From CAXDOZ01 sp963991145 (lineage in GTDB: Bacteria; Bacteroidota; Bacteroidia; Chitinophagales; JABDMM01), in the NCBI GenBank assembly GCA_963991145.1, contig CAXDOZ010000001.1, forward strand, positions 10,228-74,227: a DNA stretch of 64,000 nt. Direction: 5' to 3'. The position numbers and the translations under genes were made by a program. The notes below the pieces were generated by a model. That model ran no database searches and was not told the origin of the DNA. It was given only the letters and a program-made list of their open reading frames with translations. This document shows, piece after piece, positions 35,723 to 44,552 of this stretch (positions within the stretch are counted from its first letter, which is position 1; each line of letters opens with the position of its first letter).

Positions 35723-35730
35723 TATATTTG
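35723..35730 (+). promoter_or_regulatory. Candidate -7 element close to the wecB-like start
   Basis: TATATTTG matches TAnnTTTG and ends four bases before the ATG at 35735. If used, the mRNA would be almost leaderless, as also suggested for purN. No -33 TTG is seen. Confidence 0.3.
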
Positions 35731-35734
35731 CAGG

Positions 35735-36829
35735 ATGAAACGCATCCTTACTTGCGTTGGAACTCGCCCCAACCTCATTAAGATCTCTAAGCTTCAAAGC
35801 TGTATTTCCAATTACGATAATCTAGAGCATAAGCTTCTGCATACCGGTCAGCACTTTGATCATCAAATGAATGAGATCTTCTTTAAACAGCTTGGGATGA
35901 AGGAGCCTGATGTCTTTCTGAATATTCAGGGCTCCGGGCAAATTCAGGTGATCGCAGAGATCATGAAGGCTTTTGAGAAGGAGCTTCTGGAGATCAAACC
36001 TGATCTGGTATTGGTGCCAGGAGATGTGAATAGTTCTCTTGCCTGTGCACTCGTTGCCCAGCGACATGGAATTCCGGTTGGGCACATTGAGAGCGGATTG
36101 CGCTCAGGTGATATGACTATGCCCGAAGAGGTAAACAGGATCTTGATCGATGAGCTGAGTTCGATCTTTTTCATCACAGAGAAATCAGGTCAGGAAAATC
36201 TGGAGAAGCTTGGGAAAGATAAGAGCAGTCTTGTCTTCACGGGAAATACAATGATTGACAGCCTTGAATTAAGTAAGGAAATGATTGCTCAGTCATCTGT
36301 ATTGGATGAACTGAAGCTAAAGCCTAAAGAATATGCTTTGGTGACTTTTCACCGTCCGCAGAATGTAGATAGACCTGAGGATCTTCAAAAGGTCATCGAC
36401 ATTCTCAAAATGGCTGCAAACAAGATCCATGTTGTCTTTCCAATGCACCCAAGAACGAGAAAGAACCTGGAGCAATTCGGCATGCAGGCAGAGCTGGACC
36501 ACCCCAACATAACCACAGTTGGACCGCTCGGTTACATTGATTTTATGTCTTTGATCCAGAATTCAAGACTTGTACTTACTGATTCAGGAGGTGTTCAGGA
36601 AGAGACTACCTATCTGGAAGTTCCATGTTTGACCGTGCGTCCAAACACTGAAAGACCTATCACCATTGAGCTTGGAACCAATACTTTGGTAAATCTGGAT
36701 GTCGATAGAATAAGCTCATTGATTGACGATATCATCCAAGGATCTTATAAGTCGGGAAGCATTCCTCCAATGTGGGATGGGAATGCCACTGAACGTATGG
36801 TAAAAGCCATAAATGATTTCCTTTCCTAA
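35735..36829 (+). CDS. wecB: Non-hydrolysing UDP-sugar 2-epimerase (WecB/WbpI family)
   Basis: This 364-residue protein starts RILTCVGTRPNLIKISKLQS (residues 3-22) and has LHTGQHFDHQM, LVPGDVNSSLACALVAQRHGIPVGHIESGLRSGD (Asp and Glu of the active site), PEEVNRILIDELSS and FHRPQNVD. It also has FPMHPRTRKNL and TDSGGVQEETTYLEVPCLTVR, the full signature of UDP-GlcNAc 2-epimerase (WecB) and its relative WbpI. Because WbpE-, WbpD- and WbpB-like genes follow, the natural substrate may be UDP-2,3-diacetamido-glucuronate, as for WbpI, giving the manno form. Plain UDP-ManNAc formation is the alternative. Confidence 0.9.
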   Translation: MKRILTCVGTRPNLIKISKLQSCISNYDNLEHKLLHTGQHFDHQMNEIFFKQLGMKEPDVFLNIQGSGQIQVIAEIMKAFEKELLEIKPDLVLVPGDVNSSLACALVAQRHGIPVGHIESGLRSGDMTMPEEVNRILIDELSSIFFITEKSGQENLEKLGKDKSSLVFTGNTMIDSLELSKEMIAQSSVLDELKLKPKEYALVTFHRPQNVDRPEDLQKVIDILKMAANKIHVVFPMHPRTRKNLEQFGMQAELDHPNITTVGPLGYIDFMSLIQNSRLVLTDSGGVQEETTYLEVPCLTVRPNTERPITIELGTNTLVNLDVDRISSLIDDIIQGSYKSGSIPPMWDGNATERMVKAINDFLS

Positions 36830-36911
36830 GCGAATTTATCCTCGCTATTTGCCTATCTTGCGTACCTTGAAATTTCAATGTTTATAAGCCTTTCGCAAGT
36901 CTAAAGCGCCT

Positions 36912-38045
36912 ATGAAACCAATTAGAATGGTCGATCTTGAAGGACAATATCTCAAGATCAAAGAGGAGATCGATTCAGCGATCCAGGAAGTAATAGATTC
37001 CACAATTTATATTGGAGGAGAACAAGTGAAATCATTTGGCCAGGAACTGGCCGATTACTGTAATGTTCCTCATGTAATTCCATGCGCGAATGGTACGGAT
37101 GCCCTTCAAATTGCAATGATGGCTCTTGACCTTCAGCCGGGTGATGAGGTGATCCTTCCGGTTTGGACCTATGTTGCCACAGCAGAGGTCATTGCTTTAT
37201 TAAGACTTAAGCCTGTCTTTGTCGATGTTGAGCCTGATTACTTCAATATTGATCCAAATAAGATCGAGGAGCTGATCACCGATCGTACCAGATGCATCGT
37301 ACCCGTTCACCTTTACGGTCAGTGCGCTGATATGGAGCCGATACTAAGAATTGCTCAAAAGCATCAGTTGTATGTGATTGAGGATACCGCTCAGGCAATT
37401 GGAGCTGATTACACCTTTTCAGATGGTGACACCATGAAAGCCGGCACCATGAGCCAGGTAGGAACAACATCATTCTTCCCTTCGAAGAATCTTGGTTGCT
37501 ATGGCGACGGCGGGGCCATGATCGTTCCGGATGATGGACTTGCTGCTCAGATCAGGATTGTAGCAAACCACGGTCAAACAAGAAGATATTATCACGATTT
37601 CATTGGTGTGAATAGCAGACTAGATGCCATTCAAGCCGCAGTTCTAAGACAGAAACTTCCTCATTTGGATGAGTATGCAGCTGCCAGGAATAAAGTAGCA
37701 AGCTCTTATGATGAAGCATTCGCTGATATCGATAGATTGATTACTCCAAAGAGAGATCCTAAATCAACCCACGTATTCCATCAATACACGATGAAAACAA
37801 GTGGCATCGATAGAAATCATATGCAAAGTTGGTTGGCTGAGAAGGAAGTTCCTTCGATGATCTACTACCCGGTTCCACTTCATAAGCAGAAAGCCTATGA
37901 AATGTACAATACTGATGGTAGAGACTTTGAGGTGTCGAACGACCTGGCCGATAGAGTGATCAGCTTGCCGGTTCACACCGAAATGCAGGATGATCAATTA
38001 GCTCACATTATTGATTGCGTGCAGGAGTACTTTAAAACTCATTAA
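36912..38045 (+). CDS. wbpE: Sugar aminotransferase, WbpE/WlbC type
   Basis: This 377-residue PLP aminotransferase begins [18 protein letters not shown] (4-21) and [18 protein letters not shown]. It has [58 protein letters not shown] and [16 protein letters not shown], with the PLP lysine in PSKN at about K194. This order fits WbpE/WlbC, which aminates C3 of UDP-2-acetamido-3-keto-glucuronate. WbpD- and WbpB-like genes directly downstream support this. It is preceded by an 82-base gap without a clean TAnnTTTG, though TATCTTG and TACCTTGA occur in it. Confidence 0.88.
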   Translation: MKPIRMVDLEGQYLKIKEEIDSAIQEVIDSTIYIGGEQVKSFGQELADYCNVPHVIPCANGTDALQIAMMALDLQPGDEVILPVWTYVATAEVIALLRLKPVFVDVEPDYFNIDPNKIEELITDRTRCIVPVHLYGQCADMEPILRIAQKHQLYVIEDTAQAIGADYTFSDGDTMKAGTMSQVGTTSFFPSKNLGCYGDGGAMIVPDDGLAAQIRIVANHGQTRRYYHDFIGVNSRLDAIQAAVLRQKLPHLDEYAAARNKVASSYDEAFADIDRLITPKRDPKSTHVFHQYTMKTSGIDRNHMQSWLAEKEVPSMIYYPVPLHKQKAYEMYNTDGRDFEVSNDLADRVISLPVHTEMQDDQLAHIIDCVQEYFKTH

Positions 38046-38046
38046 T

Positions 38047-38634
38047 ATGTCTCAAGACTTTTTCGCCCACGAAACAGCAGTAATTGACGAAGGATCCGAG
38101 ATCGGCGCAGGAACGAAGATCTGGCACTTTAGTCATGTAATGCCTAATTGTAAGATCGGTGAGAAGTGCAATATTGGTCAGAATGTAGTTATCTCACCTG
38201 AAGTGATTCTTGGCAAGAATGTGAAAGTCCAGAACAACGTATCCATCTACACCGGAGTGATTTGTGAAGACGATGTTTTCTTAGGCCCAAGCATGGTATT
38301 TACCAATATTGTCAATCCAAGATCCGGAGTTGTTCGAAGAGGTCAATACACCAAAACAGTAGTGAAGCACGGAGCCAGTATCGGAGCGAATGCGACCATA
38401 GTTTGTGGACATGATATTGGAAAATTTGCATTTATCGGAGCTGGAGCGGTAGTTACAAAAGAGGTACCTGCCTACGCTTTGGTAGTTGGAAATCCCGCGA
38501 AGCAAATTGGATGGATGAGCGAATTCGGCCATCGTCTGGACTTTGATGAAAATAACATAGCCGTATGCGAGGAAAGCAATGAACGGTATATCTTGGAAAA
38601 TAATACAGTAAGGAAACTGCCTGCTGAAAATTAA
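38047..38634 (+). CDS. wbpD: UDP-3-amino sugar N-acetyltransferase, WbpD/WlbB type
   Basis: From the ATG at 38047, one base after the preceding stop, this is a 195-residue left-handed beta-helix protein. It has the hexapeptide pattern [63 protein letters not shown] and [23 protein letters not shown], closing with [11 protein letters not shown]. The pair KIWHFSHV and NPRSGVVRR is typical of WbpD/WlbB, which acetylates the 3-amino group of UDP-GlcNAc3NA using acetyl-CoA. Its position between wbpE- and wbpB-like genes fits. No membrane segments. Confidence 0.9.
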   Translation: MSQDFFAHETAVIDEGSEIGAGTKIWHFSHVMPNCKIGEKCNIGQNVVISPEVILGKNVKVQNNVSIYTGVICEDDVFLGPSMVFTNIVNPRSGVVRRGQYTKTVVKHGASIGANATIVCGHDIGKFAFIGAGAVVTKEVPAYALVVGNPAKQIGWMSEFGHRLDFDENNIAVCEESNERYILENNTVRKLPAEN

Positions 38635-38638
38635 AGAG

Positions 38639-39619
38639 ATGAAGAATTTCGTACTGATTGGAGCTGCCGGGTATATCGCCCCAAGACATTATAAAGCAAT
38701 CAAGGAAACTGATAATAAACTTCTGGCCGCGCTAGATCGCACAGATAGCGTAGGTATCATTGATAGCTTTTTCCCTAAGGCTGATTTCTTTGTAGAGTTT
38801 GAGCGATTCGATCGCCATGTTGAGAAACTAAGGAGAAACGGTACTCATATCGATTACACTACTGTATGTACACCTAATTATCTCCACGATGCGCACATTC
38901 GATTTGGACTGCGAAACAAATCTGACGTGATCTGCGAGAAGCCACTTGTGCTTAATCCATGGAATATCGATGCCCTGAAAGATATCGAGGAGGAGACTGG
39001 CCAGAAAGTCTACAATATCCTTCAACTGAGACTTCATGAAAGCATCATTGCCCTTAAAAAGAAGGTAGACGAAGGTCCAAAGGATAAGATCTATGATGTT
39101 GACCTTACCTACATTACCTCCCGAGGACATTGGTACTACACTTCCTGGAAGGGCGATCTAAAAAAATCTGGCGGTATCGCCACAAATATTGGCGTTCACT
39201 TCTACGATATGCTGGGTTACATTTTTGGAGACCTGAAAGAGAATATCGTTCATGTTCACACGCATGATCGCGCTGCGGGTTATCTCGAGTTTGAAAGAGC
39301 TCGCGTAAGGTGGTTCCTGAGCATTAATGCTGATACTCTTCCTCAGGAAGTTAAAGATGAAGGGCTAACCACTTTCAGAAGTCTAACAATGGAAGGAGAA
39401 GAAGTAGAATTCTCAAAAGGCTTCACAGATCTTCATACCAGAAGTTATGAAGCGATCTTAAATGGAAATGGCTATGGACTGGATGAGGCTTATCCTTCAA
39501 TCAATATTGTGCATGGAATTCGCCATGCTGAGCCAGTGGGACTCAAGGGAGAATATCACCCCTTTGCTGCTTTAGCGACGGAAAAACATCCTTTTTCCAT
39601 TAAGCCGAAATCTAATTAG
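38639..39619 (+). CDS. wbpB: NAD-dependent sugar oxidoreductase, WbpB/WlbA type
   Basis: This 326-residue Gfo/Idh/MocA protein has NFVLIGAAGYIAPRHYKAI (3-21, nucleotide loop), TVCTPNYLHDAHIRFGL and CEKPLVLNPWN (Glu-Lys-Pro motif with the catalytic Lys). It has VYNILQLRLHESIIALK, RGHWYYTSWKGDLKKSGG and NIGVHFYDMLGYIFG (His of the active site). WbpB/WlbA oxidises C3 of UDP-GlcNAcA using NAD, giving the keto sugar for the aminotransferase. It lies four bases after the acetyltransferase gene and two before the AsnB-type gene. The 6-dehydrogenase (WbpA) that should make UDP-GlcNAcA is not in the window. Confidence 0.9.
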   Translation: MKNFVLIGAAGYIAPRHYKAIKETDNKLLAALDRTDSVGIIDSFFPKADFFVEFERFDRHVEKLRRNGTHIDYTTVCTPNYLHDAHIRFGLRNKSDVICEKPLVLNPWNIDALKDIEEETGQKVYNILQLRLHESIIALKKKVDEGPKDKIYDVDLTYITSRGHWYYTSWKGDLKKSGGIATNIGVHFYDMLGYIFGDLKENIVHVHTHDRAAGYLEFERARVRWFLSINADTLPQEVKDEGLTTFRSLTMEGEEVEFSKGFTDLHTRSYEAILNGNGYGLDEAYPSINIVHGIRHAEPVGLKGEYHPFAALATEKHPFSIKPKSN

Positions 39620-39621
39620 AG

Positions 39622-41469
39622 ATGTGCGGGATCGCAGGATTCGTCCTTAAAAACTGCGACAACTCAAAAGAGCTGATTGATGGAATGACATCGGCTCTAT
39701 CACACAGAGGCCCTGATGCACAGGGAACTTATCTGGATGGAGATCTGGCTTTTGGCCATCGACGATTAAGTATTCTTGACCTTAGAGATTCTGCCAATCA
39801 GCCCATGCATTCTGAGGATGGGCGATATACAATGGTCTTCAATGGCGAGGTCTACAATTTCCAGGAAATTGCCACTGAGCTCGGTTCTGAAATGCAAACC
39901 ACTGGCGACTCAGAAGTGATCCTGAAAGCATTTCAGAAATGGGGTCCGGATTGTCTCCAAAGGTTCAATGGGATGTTTTCATTGGCTATTTGGGACAGAG
40001 AAGAACAGTCGTTATTCATTGCTCGTGATAGAATTGGAATTAAACCATTGTATGTCTACCAGCAAGATGGCGAAATAGCCTTCGCTTCAGAGTTAAAAAG
40101 TTTTGGTGCTTGCGCACCGATTAAAGAAAAGCTGAGCATTGATCACGAAGCCATCTATCACTATCTCTATCTGAGCTTTATTCCTGCTCCATATTCTGCT
40201 TATAAGCAGATCAGAAAATTCCCCAAAGGCTCATACGGCATCTTTAAGAATGGGGAATTAAGTATTCAAAGCTATTGGAATCTCGAAGATCAAATTGATG
40301 GGAAACTCATAAGCGATGAGAGATCTGCGATCGAGCAGCTTGATGAAGCGCTTCAAAAATCTATCAGTTACAGAATGATCAGTGATGTTCCATTTGGAGC
40401 ATTTCTTTCAGGTGGAACCGATAGCTCAACTGTTTGCGCGGTAGCTCAGGCATGCTCAGATAAGAATTTAAAAACCTTCTCCATCGGTTTTAAGGAGAGC
40501 AAGTTCAATGAAGCTCCTTTTGCCAAAGAGGTAGCCAAAGCAATTGGAACCGAGCATACTGAGTTCATGCTTTCTGAAATGGATGCGCTGGATATGTTTC
40601 CCCAGATCCTTGATACCTACGACGAGCCATTTGCAGATAGCTCTTCAATTCCTACAATGCTGGTTTCAAAGCTTGCAAGAAAGGATGTTACCGTTGTCCT
40701 TACCGGTGATGGGGGCGATGAGCTTTTCCATGGTTATGGATCATATAATTGGGCTCAGCGAATTCAAAATCCTCTTTTAAGAGCAGGGAGAAAACTGATC
40801 GGACCGGCAATGTCTTTAGCCGGTGAGCGATTTGAACGGGCCGGAAAGCTGATCAACTACTCAGATAAAAATAGGCTCAAGAGCCACATCTTCTCTCAGG
40901 AACAATACGCTTTTACTGATAAGGAGCTTTCTGAGATGTGGAATGGAAGGGGTGAAATTAAATTGGATGAGCTTGTAAAGTCCTCCAAAAGAGACTTGAG
41001 TCCTGTAGAAGAACAGGCCCTTTTTGATCTCCGATATTATATGCCTGATGATTTATTGGTCAAAGTAGATAGAGCCAGCATGCTTACTGCCCTGGAAGCA
41101 AGAGTGCCAATTTTGGACCACCATGTGGTAAGCCTTGCATTGAATATCGATCCCAGTTTAAAGATCAAAAATGGCGATTCAAAGTGGGTCCTGAAGCAGG
41201 TGCTTTACAGGTATCTCCCGGAATCTCTTTTTGATCGCCCTAAATGGGGATTTGGAATGCCATTGGTAAACTGGCTCAAAGGCCCGCTATCAGGCTGGAT
41301 CGACCTGTATCTATCCGATGAGATCGTGGAAGAAGCAGGTCTGGTGAACTTGCAATTTGTTAAAGCTCTGCGGACTTCTTTTTTTGAGGGTAAGACATAT
41401 CTTTACCACCGCTTATGGCTGCTGATACTGCTACACAAGTGGTATAGCGAAACTAGTTTGGTAAAATGA
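39622..41469 (+). CDS. asnB: Asparagine synthetase-type glutamine amidotransferase (AsnB family)
   Basis: This 615-residue protein has the N-terminal Ntn glutaminase starting MCGIAGFVLK (catalytic Cys2), SHRGPDAQGTY, FGHRRLSILDL, VFNGEVYNF, and GDSEVILKAFQKWG. The ATP-pyrophosphatase half begins near residue 230 with PFGAFLSGGTDSSTVCA (PP-loop), and has TVVLTGDGGDELFHGYG and the final PKWGFGMPLVNWL. It may simply make asparagine. In O-antigen loci this family often converts a uronic-acid carboxyl to an amide, and its place at the end of the wbp-type uronic acid genes favours that. It overlaps the next gene by four bases. Confidence 0.9.
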   Translation: MCGIAGFVLKNCDNSKELIDGMTSALSHRGPDAQGTYLDGDLAFGHRRLSILDLRDSANQPMHSEDGRYTMVFNGEVYNFQEIATELGSEMQTTGDSEVILKAFQKWGPDCLQRFNGMFSLAIWDREEQSLFIARDRIGIKPLYVYQQDGEIAFASELKSFGACAPIKEKLSIDHEAIYHYLYLSFIPAPYSAYKQIRKFPKGSYGIFKNGELSIQSYWNLEDQIDGKLISDERSAIEQLDEALQKSISYRMISDVPFGAFLSGGTDSSTVCAVAQACSDKNLKTFSIGFKESKFNEAPFAKEVAKAIGTEHTEFMLSEMDALDMFPQILDTYDEPFADSSSIPTMLVSKLARKDVTVVLTGDGGDELFHGYGSYNWAQRIQNPLLRAGRKLIGPAMSLAGERFERAGKLINYSDKNRLKSHIFSQEQYAFTDKELSEMWNGRGEIKLDELVKSSKRDLSPVEEQALFDLRYYMPDDLLVKVDRASMLTALEARVPILDHHVVSLALNIDPSLKIKNGDSKWVLKQVLYRYLPESLFDRPKWGFGMPLVNWLKGPLSGWIDLYLSDEIVEEAGLVNLQFVKALRTSFFEGKTYLYHRLWLLILLHKWYSETSLVK

Positions 41470-42416
41470 GAATAACCCTCACCGGAGCAGCCGGATTCAT
41501 CGGTTCACATACTTGCAAAAGACTTCTTGATCAGGGGCATGAGATTGTAGGAATAGACAATTACGATCCATTCTACGACCGCGGAATCAAGCAGAAGAAT
41601 CTTGAGGCTCTAATTGAGCATCCCAACTTTACTTTCAAAGAGATCGACTTCCGCTTTGCGGATCAACTTCAGGAATTAGAGGGATCGGATATGCTGATCC
41701 ATTTAGCTGCAAAAGCAGGTGTACTTCCTTCAAAGAAAGATCCATCTGGTTATGTAGAAACCAATATTGGAGGTACAATGAACTTGCTGGAGTGGATGCG
41801 CTCCCGCGATATGAAAAAGCTTCTTTTTGCAAGTTCATCATCCGTTTACGGAAACAATAAGAAGATCCCTTTCAATGAGGATGACTTTGTAGGAGAGCCT
41901 ATCTCACCATACGCTTTCACCAAGAGGTCATGCGAGCTGATGAACCATAGCTATCATCACCTTTATGATTTTGATATCCTCAACCTAAGATTCTTTACAG
42001 TTTATGGTCCGGCCCAAAGACCGGATCTCGCAATACACAAGTTTGTGCGCCTTTTTGATGAGGGCAAAACAATTCAAATGTATGGCGATGGTACCACTGC
42101 CAGAGACTACACTTATGTTCAGGATACCGTTACAGGAATCGTCTCAGCAGTAAAATATCTTCAGGAACACGATAATGTTTTTGAGATCATCAATCTTGGA
42201 AATAATCAGCCTGTGAAACTGAAAATATTGATAGACAGTATCGCAGAAGCAATGAACATCACTCCAAAGATTGAACAGGTTCCCCCAAAATCTGGTGATG
42301 TAGATATTACCTTTGCCGACATTAGCAAGGCTAAAGAACTACTGAACTACAATCCCCAAACCAGTCTTCAGGAAGGTCTGAAGAATTTCTTAGAATGGTA
42401 TGAGCACAACCGCTAA
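41466..42416 (+). CDS. UDP-glucuronate/glucose 4-epimerase-like protein
   Basis: This 316-residue extended short-chain dehydrogenase has TLTGAAGFIGSHTCKRLL (4-21) and VGIDNYDPFYDRGIKQKNL, the DPFYD block typical of UDP-glucuronate 4-epimerases. It has LIHLAAKAGV, FASSSSVYGNNKKIPF with the catalytic Ser, SPYAFTKRSCEL with Tyr and Lys, LRFFTVYGPAQRPDLAI and GTTARDYTYVQDT. It would interconvert C4 epimers of a UDP-uronic acid (GlcA/GalA or the diacetamido relative), supplying a galacto- or gluco-configured residue. It overlaps asnB by four bases and the next glycosyltransferase by 17. The exact sugar is inferred. Confidence 0.85.
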   Translation: MRITLTGAAGFIGSHTCKRLLDQGHEIVGIDNYDPFYDRGIKQKNLEALIEHPNFTFKEIDFRFADQLQELEGSDMLIHLAAKAGVLPSKKDPSGYVETNIGGTMNLLEWMRSRDMKKLLFASSSSVYGNNKKIPFNEDDFVGEPISPYAFTKRSCELMNHSYHHLYDFDILNLRFFTVYGPAQRPDLAIHKFVRLFDEGKTIQMYGDGTTARDYTYVQDTVTGIVSAVKYLQEHDNVFEIINLGNNQPVKLKILIDSIAEAMNITPKIEQVPPKSGDVDITFADISKAKELLNYNPQTSLQEGLKNFLEWYEHNR

Positions 42417-43644
42417 ACCGCGTATCCTTTACATTGCCTACGACGGATTAACTGACAACCTGGGCCAATCACAGATTCTGGCTTACATAAAGCTTCTGGC
42501 TCAAAAAGGTCTTAGCTATACAGTTTTTAGTCATGAAAAGCCTGAGCTCTACGAAGCAAATAAGCAAACGGTTCTAGATGCGATTGAAGGACTTGATATC
42601 AAGTGGGTTCCAAATACCTATCATAAGTCTCCACCCGTGCTTTCTACTTATGGAGATGTGCAGAGAGGATGGAAAAACCTTCAGGAACTGGTAAAGACCG
42701 ATGGAGTTTTTGACGTGGTCCATTGTCGCTCTTATATAGCTTCCATCTTAGGATTGCGCCTGAAACGGAAGTATGGAACCAAGTTCTACTTTGATATGCG
42801 TGGTTGGTTCGCAGATGAAAGGAAAGAGAGTGGCTTCTGGTCGGGCTTTCCCTACAATTTCGTCTACAACTACTTCAAAGATCTGGAGAAGACCTTCTTC
42901 AGAGAATGTGATTACGCCAATAGTCTGACTTTCGTAGGTCAAAGAGAGATCGAGAAACAAGGATTGAAATCACCTGACCTGGTAAGTGTGATCCCTACCT
43001 GTGTTGACCTCAATCTATTCAAAGAATATAATGACGCCCTCCGGGCGGATGTCCGTTCAGAGTTGAATATTAAAGAGGGAGCCAGAGTGCTCGTTTACTC
43101 CGGCACCATCGAAGGAAAGTATAGAGAAGAGTCGATCATGAATGTCTACAAGGCTCTTTTAAATATCGATCCTGACGCTTACTTCCTTCTTTTGACAACT
43201 ACGCCGGAAGACTATGTCAGGAATTGTGTTGACGAATACGATCTGCCTCAGGATAAGGTGAGAATTACTTACTCGCAGTTTAAGAATGTGCACCGTTATC
43301 TGATCGCTTCAGATATTGGATTGATCATGTATGATAATGCCTTTTCCGTCATCGGGCGGAGCCCAACAAAACTGGGTGAATACTGGGCATGTGGCGTACC
43401 GGCAATTTCACATGGTGATTTTGGAGACCTTAGATTCCTGATGGAGAAGTATCCTGCAGGAGGAGCTCTCTTTGAGGATTTCAATGTTGAGTCCTATCAA
43501 AAAGCTCTTCAATCCTGTATTGATTCTAATCCTGCAAAAGAAACCTTGAGATCTTATGCTGAGGATTATTTTGATGTAGGGAAGGGCGCAGATAACTATA
43601 AGATTTACCTCGATAAAATGCTTAACGATGTCACAGGGTCTTAG
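42400..43644 (+). CDS. Family 4 glycosyltransferase
   Basis: This 414-residue GT-B protein begins RILYIAYDGLTDNLGQSQI (8-26) and has DVVHCRSYIASILGLRL, FYFDMRGWFADERKESG, VSVIPTCVDLNLFKEYN and VLVYSGTIEGKYR (donor domain). It also has VHRYLIASDIGLIMYDNAFS and GRSPTKLGEYWACGVPAIS, the family 4 nucleotide-binding block with the E-x7-E-like Glu. It overlaps the epimerase gene by 17 bases and the methyltransferase gene by exactly 17 bases. It is a cytoplasmic enzyme; the sugar is unknown, though the epimerase product is a fair guess. Confidence 0.85.
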   Translation: MSTTAKPRILYIAYDGLTDNLGQSQILAYIKLLAQKGLSYTVFSHEKPELYEANKQTVLDAIEGLDIKWVPNTYHKSPPVLSTYGDVQRGWKNLQELVKTDGVFDVVHCRSYIASILGLRLKRKYGTKFYFDMRGWFADERKESGFWSGFPYNFVYNYFKDLEKTFFRECDYANSLTFVGQREIEKQGLKSPDLVSVIPTCVDLNLFKEYNDALRADVRSELNIKEGARVLVYSGTIEGKYREESIMNVYKALLNIDPDAYFLLLTTTPEDYVRNCVDEYDLPQDKVRITYSQFKNVHRYLIASDIGLIMYDNAFSVIGRSPTKLGEYWACGVPAISHGDFGDLRFLMEKYPAGGALFEDFNVESYQKALQSCIDSNPAKETLRSYAEDYFDVGKGADNYKIYLDKMLNDVTGS

Positions 43645-44551
43645 CTGGAACTATGAAGAAGTAGGTTGCCCGGTTTGTGGTCAGGCAGCATATGAAAAGC
43701 TGGGTATTCGCGGAAACAGAGAGTACAGTGGAGCGGATCCAAAGGCTGAGCCCCATATGGTTACCAATGTAGCTCGATGCAAAAATTGTGGCTTCATCTA
43801 CACCAATCCAATGATTCGTGGGGTAGAGCATCTTGAACTCGAGCATTACAGAAATGCAGAAGCATATCAGTCCAGCAGGATTGATGATGTTTCAGGGATG
43901 TTCAGGTCCAGGGTAGATGTACTGAAGAAAATCAAGCCAGCAGGAGATCTCTTAGATGTTGGTGCAGGCAAAGGGGAATTCCTCAGTGAGGCTATTAAGG
44001 CCGGATTTACTGGCGAAGGAGTTGAACCTTCAGGAGTTTTCTGTGAGTTTGCAAGGAAGAATTACGGCGTTACAATGCATCAGGGTCTGTTGGGACAAAC
44101 AGATTCAGTGGATGGTAAAACCTATGATCTGATTTCATTACTCCATGTTCTTGAGCATGTGGATGACCCAAATTCTTTGATGGAGACCTTCAAGAATTAC
44201 TTGAAAAAGGATGGGGTCTTATTTATCGAAGTCCCTAATACTGAGTCTACCTTCCTGAAGATCATCGATCGCTATTACAAGATGAAAGGTCTGAACTGGT
44301 CCAGCCGATTGTCGCCGCTTCATCCTCCATTTCATAAGTATGGATACAATCCCAGGAGCTTGAGGTACATATTGGAGAGTCATGGCTTTGAGGTATTAAA
44401 AATGTGGACGCTCAGCGGCAAAGACAGAGGCTTTGAAAAGAAGAAAGGTGTCGCCGGATTGGAAGTTGGACTAAGAGATCTGGCAACGAATATGATCGAT
44501 ATGTGGGGTAACCGTGAACTTCTATGCGCAGTTGCGCGTCAAAAGCAGTAG
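43628..44551 (+). CDS. SAM-dependent methyltransferase with N-terminal zinc ribbon
   Basis: This 307-residue protein has an N-terminal zinc ribbon with Cys14/Cys17 (GCPVCG) and Cys51/Cys54 (RCKNCGF). A class I methyltransferase follows: DLLDVGAGKGEFLSEAI (SAM loop), GEGVEPSGVFCEFARKNYG, YDLISLLHVLEHVDDPNSLM, VLFIEVPNTES and HPPFHKYGYNPRSLRYILE. This two-part architecture is common in sugar C- or O-methyltransferases of polysaccharide loci. It may methylate a nucleotide sugar or the chain end, possibly the cap that Wzt reads. It overlaps the previous gene by 17 bases and is followed by a glycosyltransferase after one base. Confidence 0.83.
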   Translation: MSQGLSWNYEEVGCPVCGQAAYEKLGIRGNREYSGADPKAEPHMVTNVARCKNCGFIYTNPMIRGVEHLELEHYRNAEAYQSSRIDDVSGMFRSRVDVLKKIKPAGDLLDVGAGKGEFLSEAIKAGFTGEGVEPSGVFCEFARKNYGVTMHQGLLGQTDSVDGKTYDLISLLHVLEHVDDPNSLMETFKNYLKKDGVLFIEVPNTESTFLKIIDRYYKMKGLNWSSRLSPLHPPFHKYGYNPRSLRYILESHGFEVLKMWTLSGKDRGFEKKKGVAGLEVGLRDLATNMIDMWGNRELLCAVARQKQ

Positions 44552-44552
44552 C

